DNA from: GCA-2718815 sp963578105 | GTDB taxonomy: Bacteria; Planctomycetota; Planctomycetia; Pirellulales; Pirellulaceae | DNA length: 64,000 nt | Direction of reading: 5' to 3' | NCBI GenBank assembly: GCA_963578105.1 | Contig: CAUZBP010000016.1 | Location: 1 to 64,000 of the forward strand | Part shown: piece after piece, positions 36,266 to 45,489 of the stretch | How the letters are laid out: every line of letters starts with the position of its first letter | How positions within the stretch are numbered: position 1 is the first letter of the stretch | Made by a program: the position numbers and the translations under genes | Notes under the pieces: generated by a model | The model's input: only the letters and a program-made list of their open reading frames with translations | What the model was told of the DNA's origin: nothing | Database searches by the model: none

Positions 36266-38068
36266 CAGGGATTCAAGTTCCTCGACCAGATTTTCAAAAT
36301 GGTGCAACGCAGTTTCAACGGGTTCCGGTTGCTCCATATCGACTCCGGCTCCACGAAGTAGATCGAGTGGATCTTGGGAACACCCTCCCTGCAAAAATTT
36401 TAAGTAATCCCTCAACTCCTCTTCACCACCCATTAACACCCGTTGGCTCAAGGCGATTGCGGCCGACATGCCGGTGGCATATTTGTAAACGTAGAATGCG
36501 CGATAGAAGTGGGGTATGCGCAAGCATTCGATTGCCAGTGTTTCGTCGTAGGCGAAATCCGGACCGAAATAGTCCTGTAACAATTTTTGGTAGGTCTCTT
36601 TTAAAGCCTGGACCGTTAGCGGCTCGCCCTGTTCTGCCATGTCATGTGTGATCTTCTCGAATTCAGCAAACATCGTTTGGCGAATGATCGTACCCCGCAT
36701 GTCGTCGATCGCTCGATTTACCAAATAGGCTCGCTGCTTCTCGTCCTGTACGTTTTGAAGCAGGTGTGCACTCAGCAATTCTTCATTGAACGTACTGGCA
36801 ACTTCCGCTACGAAGATCTTGTATTGATAATACTGGAATGGCTGGTGCCGGGACGAATAGAAACTGTGCATCGAATGCCCCGCTTCGTGGGCCAGGGTAA
36901 AAACATCGTTAAATACCGTGGGTTGATAATTCATCATGATGTAGGGTTCGCCGTCATAGGAACCGGCACTGAATGCCCCAGCCTGCTTACCCACATTGGG
37001 ATAACGGTCACACCAGCGGCCGAGCAATCCCTCCTGTAACACTTCGCAGTACTCACTGCCCAGCGGTTGCAGGGACGAAATCGTCAATTCGACTGCCTGG
37101 TCCCAATCCCGCTCGATCTCGAGATCACGAAGAATGGGAACGTAGGTGTCATATTGATGAACTTCGTCGAGCTCCATTTTTCGTCGGCGCAGATCATAGA
37201 AACGATGCACGGCAGGCAAATGTTTGCGGACGGTGGAGATCAAGTTATCGTACACGGAAAGCGGAACATTATCGGGAAACAGTGAGGCCGCCAGAGCACT
37301 GTCATAACCACGCACGCGTGCATAGTAGACGTCCTTCTGGATTGATCCGCTGAATGCCGCAGCCAAGGTGTTCTCATGAGCTTCGAATTGTTGATAGTAC
37401 TGGTGAAAAGCAGTTTTACGTACTTCGCGCTGAGGAGAATTCAACAATTGCATGAAGGTCGAATTGCCCAACTCAACCTGCTCACCCTTTTCATTTTCAA
37501 CCAATCCAAACTTGAGATCTACATTGTGCAACTGTTCAAAAACCTTGCCGGAAGCCTGGGCCATTTCACCCTGCATTGCCAACAGGCGTTCCTCCCTGCC
37601 AGTCAAAGTGTATGGTTTGAATCGCAGAATGCGTTCTAACACCAGTCGATAAGGAACCAGCGCTTGGTGGTCGAAAAACTCCGCCATCCGGTCGTCTTTA
37701 ATCGACGTTATTTCTGGTCGGATAAAACTTGCCGCCTCAGCCGCCCGAGTTGCTAGATTCGTAAATCGACCATTCATCCTCTGATAGACGTCGTTCCCTT
37801 GATCTTCTGTCGCTTTCAACAGGGCATAGTAGGCAAGCCTTTCGCTCAGGCGGTCGAGTTCCAAATCGAAAGCCAGGCAAGCTGCCAACACCTCGGCACC
37901 ATCACACAGGTGATCACGGAATTGATCAAACTCCGGAATTCTTGATTCCCAAAGTGTCATGTCCCGTTCCCAGGCCTCATCATCCAAATACAACCTGCCC
38001 AAATCCCAGGTGTCAGCCAGGGCCACTTCTTCTCGTGTGGGAATTCTTTGGACCTTGAGCGCGCTCAT
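36260..38068 (-). CDS. pepF: Oligoendopeptidase F (M3 family)
   Basis: 602 residues, a typical PepF length. The zinc motif HEAGHSMHSFYSS contains HExxH, and the third ligand lies in the following VAEVASTFNEELL segment. The N-terminal half is helical, with the family motif RVRGYDSALAASLF. PepF is a cytoplasmic zinc endopeptidase that degrades short peptides. There is no signal sequence. GGAG is present 11 bases before the ATG. The gene is single, convergent with the hglS-type gene. Confidence 0.93.
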   Translation of the reverse strand: MSALKVQRIPTREEVALADTWDLGRLYLDDEAWERDMTLWESRIPEFDQFRDHLCDGAEVLAACLAFDLELDRLSERLAYYALLKATEDQGNDVYQRMNGRFTNLATRAAEAASFIRPEITSIKDDRMAEFFDHQALVPYRLVLERILRFKPYTLTGREERLLAMQGEMAQASGKVFEQLHNVDLKFGLVENEKGEQVELGNSTFMQLLNSPQREVRKTAFHQYYQQFEAHENTLAAAFSGSIQKDVYYARVRGYDSALAASLFPDNVPLSVYDNLISTVRKHLPAVHRFYDLRRRKMELDEVHQYDTYVPILRDLEIERDWDQAVELTISSLQPLGSEYCEVLQEGLLGRWCDRYPNVGKQAGAFSAGSYDGEPYIMMNYQPTVFNDVFTLAHEAGHSMHSFYSSRHQPFQYYQYKIFVAEVASTFNEELLSAHLLQNVQDEKQRAYLVNRAIDDMRGTIIRQTMFAEFEKITHDMAEQGEPLTVQALKETYQKLLQDYFGPDFAYDETLAIECLRIPHFYRAFYVYKYATGMSAAIALSQRVLMGGEEELRDYLKFLQGGCSQDPLDLLRGAGVDMEQPEPVETALHHFENLVEELESLL

Positions 38069-38293
38069 CGTCTTTTTACTCCTACGTCAAACAATGCCAG
38101 CAAAACAAGTTAGGGCTTGTCTCGATGTCGGACAAGTCACGCTAACCGGTAATTTCTTACAAGCGGGTCAAAAAAAGTGGTGCCTTATCTGCTTTTTGGG
38201 GTGCCAATTGCGTCAGAAATCTATAAATTTAAGTGTTAGTGGGGCTCGCCCCTTGAAAGTAAAACCACCCGTAAACCTTTGCTATTATTCACT

Positions 38294-39073
38294 ATGTGTC
38301 TCTTGGCGATCCAGTATCAGCTCGTTCCCGAAGCTCCTGTCCTAGTTGCCGCCAATCGCGAGGAATACTACGACCGAAAGTCGCAGACTCCGACCATTCA
38401 ATCCGGGAAACCCCGCGTTCTGGGCGGCGTGGACCTGATTGCAGGGGGTACCTGGCTTGGTGTCAACCAGCATGGTCTGTTAATCGCGGCCTGTAATCGC
38501 AAAAAAATGTTTCCTCCGACAGCTCCCCTTTCCCGAGGAGTTCTGTGCCGTGAACTGCTGAAGTGCAGTTCGGCTCAAGAGGCGGCCAATTTGGCCATCG
38601 ACGAGCTGTCGGCGGGTGAATATGACGGGGTGAACTATGCTTGTGCCGACGCTCAAAGTGGACATGTCGTCCATGGCGGAGATAACTTGGAAATCGTCGA
38701 TTTGGAAGAAGGTCTGAATATCATTGCGAATCGGAACCTCAACGATGCCCACGACGAACGGGTTCAGTTGACTCGGCGGCTTCTGACCCTCCAGCAACTC
38801 GATTCGCCAGTTAAATTTTTGGCCATTGCCAGCAAAGTCTTCGCCCGCGGCCCTGCACCCCCTGGCCGACCGAGTGTCATCTTGCGTGGTCCGGAAAAAG
38901 GCACGGTCAGTTCGACATTGATCTCATTGGGTGCCAAGCCTCGCGACGCGATTTATCAATATGCCCCGGGTCCTCCCGATCAGTACAAGTACGAGGACTA
39001 CAGTCCGTTGCTGCGAGATATCCTCAGTCGGGGGCTACGCGAAGCTTATCAAAAGCAAATCACCAAGAGCTGA
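38294..39073 (+). CDS. NRDE (TANGO2-like) family protein
   Basis: 259 residues from ATG 38294. This start places Cys at position 2 (MCLLAIQY), the N-terminal nucleophile position conserved in the NRDE/TANGO2 family; the frame extends five codons upstream but would mask it. The family motif AANREEYYDR (NRDE) is present, followed by GGTWLGVNQHGLL. A second Asn-Arg-Asn-Leu (IIANRNL) lies mid-protein. NRDE proteins resemble Ntn hydrolases. Their role is unclear, with links to haem or lipid handling in eukaryotes. It is monocistronic. Confidence 0.9.
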   Translation: MCLLAIQYQLVPEAPVLVAANREEYYDRKSQTPTIQSGKPRVLGGVDLIAGGTWLGVNQHGLLIAACNRKKMFPPTAPLSRGVLCRELLKCSSAQEAANLAIDELSAGEYDGVNYACADAQSGHVVHGGDNLEIVDLEEGLNIIANRNLNDAHDERVQLTRRLLTLQQLDSPVKFLAIASKVFARGPAPPGRPSVILRGPEKGTVSSTLISLGAKPRDAIYQYAPGPPDQYKYEDYSPLLRDILSRGLREAYQKQITKS

Positions 39074-39200
39074 CCGCCGGGTTCGGGACCTGACGACACA
39101 GGAGAGCCGGAAGATATCTGATGTCGGCTCCCAGGGTCAGTAGACAAGTGCTTCCCGTTGCATCATTTGGGTCCTGGCGCACGATGCCACCACTTGCTGA

Positions 39201-39905
39201 TCAAGCCACACGGCGTGGTGTTCGCCTGAACTCGTAGAGCAACGTGTTGCCACGTTTGGCGACCTGTGCAGCAGTTCCCATTTTCCGGTAGCAGTAGGCA
39301 ATTCTCTGCGCCACCCCACGATCGATGTTCAACGCTTGAGCCAGCTTTGCCGTATCAAAGCGTCGCGGGAGACGCGCCGGAGCAAGCTTTCGCAAATCTT
39401 GGGCCTTGTGCAGTCGATAGCTACCATGAATTTTCAACAGTTTCTGGTCCTCGATCTCATAATCTCTGGTACTCCAGCGACGCCGGCGGCCATGGCCCGG
39501 ATAGCGCCACTCTTCGATGTCCACCAGCACGATCTCCAGCCACAAGTTGGGATGAGGAAACACACTGGTGAAATAGACCAATTCTTCAAAAATATCAATC
39601 AGGCGCCCGCGCTTGGGACTCTTTCTGCGACGGAGGACCGGTCCCGCCGCTCGTTGTTGCTGCACCAACTGCTTGCTAACCACCAGGGGCTTGACGACCA
39701 AAAGCTCGTGTTCGGTGACGAGATCAAGTACCTTGTCACGAATAGCGGACAAACCGCCGTGTTGAATTTCGATCAGGCGTCCTGCAGCTATCGCGTCAAT
39801 TCGATATTGGCCAATGCGGACTTCAGTCTGATCGGCAGCGTCGGCATACTGCAATTTCAGCTGGCGGTGAAGCGACGTTTCCAACGTTCTATGTCCTGCA
39901 AACAA
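39201..39905 (-). CDS. PD-(D/E)XK nuclease-like protein with C-terminal helical domain
   Basis: 234 residues. The N-terminal 75 residues show a helix-strand pattern, E9 then D37 (YRIDAIAAG) then E46-x-Q48 (LIEIQHGGLSAIRDK), which resembles the PD-(D/E)XK core with ExQ in place of ExK. A basic middle (RRRKSPKRGR) is followed by an aromatic segment (WLEIVLVDIEEWRYPG). The C-terminus (RRFDTAKLAQALNIDRGVAQ...) looks like a winged-helix DNA-binding domain. From memory, similar proteins occur in other planctomycetes without a name. A DNA-processing role is an inference. The gene lies between the NRDE gene and pyrE. Confidence 0.6.
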   Translation of the reverse strand: MFAGHRTLETSLHRQLKLQYADAADQTEVRIGQYRIDAIAAGRLIEIQHGGLSAIRDKVLDLVTEHELLVVKPLVVSKQLVQQQRAAGPVLRRRKSPKRGRLIDIFEELVYFTSVFPHPNLWLEIVLVDIEEWRYPGHGRRRRWSTRDYEIEDQKLLKIHGSYRLHKAQDLRKLAPARLPRRFDTAKLAQALNIDRGVAQRIAYCYRKMGTAAQVAKRGNTLLYEFRRTPRRVA

Positions 39906-39983
39906 GTTGACAGACTCGGAAGGCCATCAGAGGTTGCCCTTTTCACCACAGACCGTCCCATCAAGTCGCAAAGTGACCAATCT

Positions 39984-40538
39984 TTACGAAGGATTTGGTT
40001 CGATACCAAAGTCTCGTATGGTTAATAAAGTCTGTAATGCATAGCCCCGATCCGCAAAGATCTGAGCAGCGCCTTCCAGCCGATCCACAACGGCAACCAC
40101 ACCGACAACTTTCAACCCAAAGGCTTCGACTCGTTCGATCGCCTTCAGTGAACTTCCTCCGGTGGTAACAACATCTTCGACAACAACCGCGGTTAAGCCC
40201 GGTGCGATGGGACCTTCGACATCGTTTCCTTTGCCATGAGACTTTGTCTCTTTCCTGACAATAAACCCCTTGAGAGACTGGCCCCGGTGAGCCGCAGTCG
40301 TGATCACGGCGGCAGAAATTGGGTCGGCACCGATCGCCATTCCACCAACGGCATCCGGCAGATTGTCGCCCCACATCTCAAGAATCCCTTCCGCAATCTG
40401 TTTGGCGCCAGCCGAATCCAACGTCACTTTCCGACAGTCCAGGTAGTAACTCGATTTTTTTCCCGAAGCCAACGTGAATTCGCCTCGCTCTAACCCATGT
40501 TCACGAATCAACGCCAGCAGTGCTTCGCGATCGTACAT
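39984..40538 (-). CDS. pyrE: Orotate phosphoribosyltransferase PyrE
   Basis: PyrE joins orotate and PRPP to give OMP in pyrimidine synthesis. The PRPP-binding motif VVVEDVVTTGGSS is intact. The N-terminal FTLASGKKSSYYLDCRKVTL is a family hallmark, and the flexible-loop RKETKSHG supplies catalytic lysines. ATG 40538 (MYDREALL) has GCAGGAGGAGC upstream and gives 184 residues; the frame extends eight codons further but through the ribosome-binding site. The gene is alone, between the nuclease-like gene and the LysM/YkuD gene, all on the minus strand. Confidence 0.93.
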   Translation of the reverse strand: MYDREALLALIREHGLERGEFTLASGKKSSYYLDCRKVTLDSAGAKQIAEGILEMWGDNLPDAVGGMAIGADPISAAVITTAAHRGQSLKGFIVRKETKSHGKGNDVEGPIAPGLTAVVVEDVVTTGGSSLKAIERVEAFGLKVVGVVAVVDRLEGAAQIFADRGYALQTLLTIRDFGIEPNPS

Positions 40539-40608
40539 TGCAACAGCTCCTCCTGCCGCCACTTATATCACGCCGATGACGATCAAGGAAGTAATGAAGA
40601 GGGCGAGA

Positions 40609-41865
40609 CTATTGGGAAAAAAGACTCGAGCGGGAAACCTCAAGTTTAGAGCCCAGAGAGGACATAGGAGCGGTACCCGAAGTCGATGACGAATTGTCCA
40701 CGATCGCCAGTTTTGAACCCTCAGAGAGTATCGAAAAAATATCCGTCATGTCTTTGGCGGTAACCATGATACAACCCTTGCGGTTTCCGGACGACGGCGC
40801 AGCGTGGATCACCAAGTTATCCGATAGCCCCAGAGAAACAGTGCCGTAGGGATTGGACGAATCGCCTGCCGGCACAACTTCTCCGTCCAAACCGACAAAC
40901 AAACGGCCTTGCTGACTCTTGTCGACCACTTGATAGTGGCCGGGAGCAGGAAAGGGGTCTTGTCCGATTTGAATGGGAAATCGGCCAGCATAATACCTGC
41001 CCAAAAACAAAGTTGCTTCGCGCCGTTTCAGGTCAACCTCGGCTGTAAACTGGCCATGCACGACTTTGATCTCCTGTCCGGGTACAAGCTGATTGAGGTC
41101 AGGGATGCCATTCACATTGGCCAAAAATTGCCAGGGCACATCGAAGTTCTGAGCAATCTGTTCCAATGTTTCACCGGGTTGTATCTGGTATGGTGGCTGC
41201 AAGGTGTGTTCACGAGAATAAATCACTGCACCCGCTAGCTGGTCGAGCATCTCAATGAGCTGCGTTTCCTGGCCGGTTGTTAGACCGGGACTGCCGTACC
41301 ACATGGAGAGCGCAAATAATGCGTCCGCCAGCCGGTTTTCGGCAAGGTGGCCCTCAACAACACGCCAGTCGGCAGCAAAGGCATCGTGAACGACAGGCAC
41401 CGGTTCTTCAGTCGGTGGACTCGTTACAGTCGTGTTGACTGGGATTTCGGCTGCATTTGAATCCTTTTCACCGGAAGCCGTTCTGTTCTGGGAAAAAGTT
41501 CCCAACGTCGTAGAATTTTCCACCTGGGTCTGCTCCAACTCGTTCGTTTTGGCAACCCCAAGTCCCACGGTCCCTATTGATAGATGCTCAGAAGGGTCGG
41601 TGCCATCCGTCGTTGCCTTGGAGATCTCGACCTGAGGCAGCCCGGGCAAAGACGGCTGTAAATTTTCCGTGGAAATTTGAGTCGGGACTGTGACCGCGGG
41701 AGGTGTTGATTCCGGGATCCCGGACTGAATTTCTGTGGCTGACCATGGCGCCTCGTAAGGAGCCTTGGACAAAGTCACCCCGGGAGGCCGATTGAGCATT
41801 ACGTAGACACCGTATCCGGCAGCCAGCATGACCGCAATCACAAAGCCATTTTTGAGCGAACTCAC
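40609..41865 (-). CDS. LysM and YkuD (L,D-transpeptidase-like) domain protein
   Basis: 418 residues from GTG 41865, which has AAGGAGG six bases upstream. An N-terminal membrane anchor (about 5-25) is followed by a long Ser/Thr/Pro-rich linker. Then come a LysM domain (YQIQPGETLEQIAQNF ... LNQLVPGQEIKV) and a C-terminal YkuD fold. The catalytic region reads H354-AAPSSGNRKG-C365-IM. The Cys and upstream His are present, but the usual SHGC is RKGC and the His-Cys spacing of 11 is shorter than typical. It may remodel peptidoglycan cross-links; activity is uncertain because of the altered motif. Confidence 0.8.
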   Translation of the reverse strand: MSSLKNGFVIAVMLAAGYGVYVMLNRPPGVTLSKAPYEAPWSATEIQSGIPESTPPAVTVPTQISTENLQPSLPGLPQVEISKATTDGTDPSEHLSIGTVGLGVAKTNELEQTQVENSTTLGTFSQNRTASGEKDSNAAEIPVNTTVTSPPTEEPVPVVHDAFAADWRVVEGHLAENRLADALFALSMWYGSPGLTTGQETQLIEMLDQLAGAVIYSREHTLQPPYQIQPGETLEQIAQNFDVPWQFLANVNGIPDLNQLVPGQEIKVVHGQFTAEVDLKRREATLFLGRYYAGRFPIQIGQDPFPAPGHYQVVDKSQQGRLFVGLDGEVVPAGDSSNPYGTVSLGLSDNLVIHAAPSSGNRKGCIMVTAKDMTDIFSILSEGSKLAIVDNSSSTSGTAPMSSLGSKLEVSRSSLFSQ

Positions 41866-42096
41866 TTTCGTCCTCCTTGACGAAATTACACCCACTGAAA
41901 CGTGGCAGAACACCACCAAAATCTGAGTAGAATGATGCGTGCCACGGAGAAACTCGACGGCGGGCAGAATCCTAGGAAAAATTTTACCCGATGGCTAGGC
42001 CAGAATCCTTCCCGGCCGTTGTAGCTAGCGACGAGCAACGTTGTGGAAAAATCGGTGGAACGAAGCGATCCCAATCCCCGGAGTCGACGCCCCATA

Positions 42097-43413
42097 CTAC
42101 TCATCTGCTTCCCTCAACAAGGTCCGGATTTTCTCCAACCGTTGGATCAATTCGACTTCGAAACCACGCTGCACTGGTCGATAGTACTCGCGATCAATGC
42201 CCAGATACTCCTGCGACACAACACCTTCCTCGCTATCATGCGAGTATTGATAGCCTTGGCCGTGCCCCAACCGCTGGGCTCCCCCATAATGCGCATCTCG
42301 CAAGTGACGAGGAACCGGGGCGATTCTCCCCGACCGAATGTCGTGACGGGCCTCACCGATCGCAATCGTGGCCGCATTCGACTTTGGAGCACATGCCAGA
42401 TAGGTCACCGCCTGAGCTAAATTCAGCTGACATTCCGGTAAACCCACGAATTCGCAAGCTTGCATCGTAGCCACTGCCAAGCAGAGAGCCTGGGGGTCCG
42501 CATTGCCAATGTCCTCGCTGGCCAGAATTACCAGGCGACGCGTCAAAAAACGAATATCCTCACCGCCCTCGAGCATGCGTGCCAACCAGTACAGCGCAGC
42601 ATCCGGATCGCTTCCTCGCAAACTCTTGATCAAGGCGCTGGCCGAGTCGTAATGAGCATCTCCATCAGCATCGTAGTTCATCGCCTTGCGTTGTACGGAC
42701 TCTTGTGCCAACTCCAAGGTGTAGGTGACCGGGGGGGAACTGGATAGAACTCCCACTTCGAGCCCCGCCAGCGCGCGTCTTGCGTCTCCGTCGCATACCT
42801 CCGCCAGGAATTGTAAAGCATCCTCGGTAATGGAAACCTCGTAGCTTCCCAGTCCACGTTCCCGGTCCGTCGCTGCGCGCAACAACAAAACCTTGATGTC
42901 CTCCTCCGCCAAGGGCTCAAATTGAAAAATTCGACTGCGGCTGATCAACGGACTATTGACAGAAAAAAAGGGATTCGATGTGGTAGCACCCACTAGCATT
43001 ACCACTCCATCTTCTACATCTGGCAGCAACACATCTTGTTGGGCCCGATTAAACCGATGAATTTCGTCAATGAACAGTAATGTCTTCTGTCCCCCGCTTG
43101 CCAGTTCGTCTCGGGCGTCGTTGAGTACAGCCCGGACATCTTTGACGCCGCTGGTAACCGCGTTCAATTGGCAATATCGGCTGTGGCTTTCTGTAGCCAA
43201 AATTCTGGCCAAGGTCGTCTTGCCGCTACCTGGTGGGCCATACAGAATGACCGATCCTAGCCGGTCCGCTGTCAACAATCGTCGGAGCAGTTTCCCTTCC
43301 CCCAGCAAGTGCTGCTGTCCCAGAAACTCATCCAAACGACGGGGGCGCATACGAGCAGCCAGGGGTTGAGCCTGCTGCAGGTTCGCCGCCTCGGAAGCTT
43401 CAAACAGGGACAT
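42097..43413 (-). CDS. rarA: Replication-associated recombination protein A (RarA/MgsA) AAA ATPase
   Basis: 438 residues, clamp-loader-like AAA+ ATPase acting at stalled replication forks. It has an N-terminal RPRRLDEFLGQQHLLG, Walker A ILYGPPGSGKTTLA, Walker B TLLFIDEIHRFNRAQQD, a sensor VGATTSNPFFSVN and the C-terminal MgsA tetramerisation region, which includes HYDSASALIKSLRGSDPDAA and YLACAPKSNAA. All catalytic motifs are intact and the length is standard. It stands alone between the LysM/YkuD gene and a divergent protease gene. Confidence 0.95.
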   Translation of the reverse strand: MSLFEASEAANLQQAQPLAARMRPRRLDEFLGQQHLLGEGKLLRRLLTADRLGSVILYGPPGSGKTTLARILATESHSRYCQLNAVTSGVKDVRAVLNDARDELASGGQKTLLFIDEIHRFNRAQQDVLLPDVEDGVVMLVGATTSNPFFSVNSPLISRSRIFQFEPLAEEDIKVLLLRAATDRERGLGSYEVSITEDALQFLAEVCDGDARRALAGLEVGVLSSSPPVTYTLELAQESVQRKAMNYDADGDAHYDSASALIKSLRGSDPDAALYWLARMLEGGEDIRFLTRRLVILASEDIGNADPQALCLAVATMQACEFVGLPECQLNLAQAVTYLACAPKSNAATIAIGEARHDIRSGRIAPVPRHLRDAHYGGAQRLGHGQGYQYSHDSEEGVVSQEYLGIDREYYRPVQRGFEVELIQRLEKIRTLLREADE

Positions 43414-43891
43414 AATTCAATCGCTATTCGGTTGAGGTTGCTCGGCAACGCAACGGTTGACTGCAGGACGAACAAATCGCTCGATGAAAAATACTGGACA
43501 CCGCAAGCTGTGATTGCAAAATTGAAAACCTTCTGCTGGCTCACCGTCCAAAGTCGCTTCAGACGACCGGCTTTGTTATTCCCGGGCAGAAGACGAACTG
43601 CCTCCTGCAGGAATCAAAACAACTTCGTCCAGACGGCGACCGAAGCCGATGGACGAAATTGTGAACCATCGAGGGGAGTTAGACCAGCATCCAAAATAAA
43701 TTTTTTTAAAATCCGGCAAAGGGACCGGCAACTCCTGCGGCGCAGGCCTCAACTGAACGACAAAGCAACGAACCGGACCCGGGAAATGCTCAAGTCTCTG
43801 CGGGATGCTTCAAGCTGACCGGACAAGGGGTCCGAAAAGTAAAACTGCCTTGAATGTCGCGTCTGATAGCACCTTCCACGGGTTGTCTCCC
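43414..43891. other. Divergent intergenic region upstream of the CPBP gene
   Basis: About 480 bases between rarA and the CPBP gene if the latter starts at 43892. An AT-rich spot (AATTTTTTTAAAA near 43700) could belong to a promoter. No RNA gene or small protein is evident. Confidence 0.3.
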
Positions 43892-44674
43892 ATGAGCTCT
43901 CGAACACCTACCGCAGGAAAACGTGCCAGCATTGAAAGGAATGCTTGGTCGAGTTACGTTCTCGAGTCCCGACGACCCATGGTAAGCCTGGTGTTTGTCA
44001 CTCCAATTTTGCTGATTTATGAAGTGGGGATTCTCTTGTTAGGTCCTCAGGCCATGCGCAACGGAGCCGACCTCTGGCTCCGCCACTTCCTGGATGCAAC
44101 CGGCTTCGGCCAGTACTTCCTGTTGCCTCTGTTGACGGTCTTTGCACTGCTCGCCTGGCACCATTTGACACACGAACCGTGGAAGTTCTCGCCCAGGCTG
44201 CTCGGCTTGATGTTGGCCGAGTCTGCCCTGTTCAGCCTGATCCTGCTGGGATTTGTACAGTTCCAGGGACGAGTGATGGAGATGTCTCAGCTGACGGTAG
44301 CCATCCAGTCCGCGGAACAGCTGGCCTGGGCCACCAATTTGAAACAGGTTGTGGGTTACTTTGGTGCCGGAATCTATGAAGAACTGTTGTTCCGTTTGCT
44401 GCTGTTGCCGCTGCTCACCATTCTGATCCGGGGCCTGGGTGTCACCACCACAAAAAGTTTGGTGGCCGCGATTATTCTCAGCGGGCTGTTCTTTTCCGCA
44501 GCCCATTATCAGGTATTCACTTCTGTCGGAGATACTTTCGAATGGTTCAGCTTCACTTTCCGATTCGTAGCCGGGATTTTCTTCGCGCTCCTGTTTACTT
44601 ATCGGGGGTTTGGCATCGCGGTCGGGACGCACACGCTCTACGACGTCCTCGTCGTGACGATCCGGGGGGGATAA
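43892..44674 (+). CDS. CPBP-family intramembrane metalloprotease
   Basis: About 260 residues from ATG 43892 (the frame is open from 43805). There are six or more hydrophobic segments. The CPBP/ABI signatures are EELLFR (the two Glu and the Arg on one helix, 192-197 counted from 43805), FFSAAHY in the next helix and GTHTLYDVLV near the end, which together form the intramembrane metal site. Family members include Rce1-like CAAX proteases and bacteriocin-immunity proteins; the substrate here is unknown. It precedes the DUF2617 gene by about 195 bases on the same strand. Confidence 0.85.
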   Translation: MSSRTPTAGKRASIERNAWSSYVLESRRPMVSLVFVTPILLIYEVGILLLGPQAMRNGADLWLRHFLDATGFGQYFLLPLLTVFALLAWHHLTHEPWKFSPRLLGLMLAESALFSLILLGFVQFQGRVMEMSQLTVAIQSAEQLAWATNLKQVVGYFGAGIYEELLFRLLLLPLLTILIRGLGVTTTKSLVAAIILSGLFFSAAHYQVFTSVGDTFEWFSFTFRFVAGIFFALLFTYRGFGIAVGTHTLYDVLVVTIRGG

Positions 44675-44868
44675 GACGAAACCTTGTTGAAAGCAAATGC
44701 GTCTCGTTCTGAAAGTGACAACGGGAACACGTGCCTGGAGACGAGACGCTCTCGCCAGTAACTCACAACTCAGATAGATCAACAACCTCACATTTGTCAA
44801 GATCTACATTGGAGGAATCTGCTGCTCGTTTTAACAGCTGTTTGTTGCGCGTCTCAAGTCAGCTTATA

Positions 44869-45489
44869 ATGAATCCTGGCGGATGCAACTTTTCCCACAA
44901 CGACACTCTTATCGATTTAGAACATTTACCACCCAAGGAATTCAGGATCGTGCTTTCTGTTCGGCCAAAAGTTGCGGAGTTGTCATTTCAGGTTTACGGA
45001 AGAGCCCTGCATCCAGAACTGTTCGAGGTCTACCAGACTCGACAGGTTGAGCGGGGCGACTATTCGGCCAACATTGACATCACGAGTACGGGGCATGTCA
45101 TCCGCTGGCGCTACGATGGAATCACTTTGACAGAGGTCGCGACCGCCGCTAATCATCCTCTTCCAAAGCGGCGACGGCTGATGGGACATCGCCTGGTGGG
45201 ACAACGAAACGATCAGGTGGAGTGTCGAGGCGGTATCATTTACCGCGTTGACTTTCGGCTGGAACCACTGGATCCGGAACTCTTCTGGTCTTTTCAAGAA
45301 GGCTTGATCCGCAATGACGAGCGTGATGGTTTGCTCTTCACATTCGAGTCAAGTGGTCGGCTTGCTTTAGGTGCCGTCAGCTACATTCATGTCGAGACAC
45401 GGCAGCGCAGTATGCTGGTTCAAGCCTTTCACACATTCCCCGATGACTACGCCATTGTAAAAATCCAGTCGCACATACAGCTGCCCTAA
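44869..45489 (+). CDS. DUF2617 family protein
   Basis: The start is placed at ATG 44869 (MNPGGCNFSH), giving 206 residues. The frame is open a further 46 codons upstream, but that part is low-quality and lacks conservation cues. The core begins LSVRPKVAELSFQVYGRALHPELFEV, characteristic of DUF2617, seen mostly in planctomycetes and actinobacteria. The protein is soluble with alternating beta strands. Function is unknown. Its stop overlaps that of the convergent alpha/beta hydrolase gene by 4 bases. Confidence 0.75.
   Translation: MNPGGCNFSHNDTLIDLEHLPPKEFRIVLSVRPKVAELSFQVYGRALHPELFEVYQTRQVERGDYSANIDITSTGHVIRWRYDGITLTEVATAANHPLPKRRRLMGHRLVGQRNDQVECRGGIIYRVDFRLEPLDPELFWSFQEGLIRNDERDGLLFTFESSGRLALGAVSYIHVETRQRSMLVQAFHTFPDDYAIVKIQSHIQLP

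Noticed and set aside
38241..38252. GGGGC-TC-GCCCC inverted repeat before the NRDE gene
   Set aside because: The loop is only two bases and no U-run or operator context is present; probably chance.
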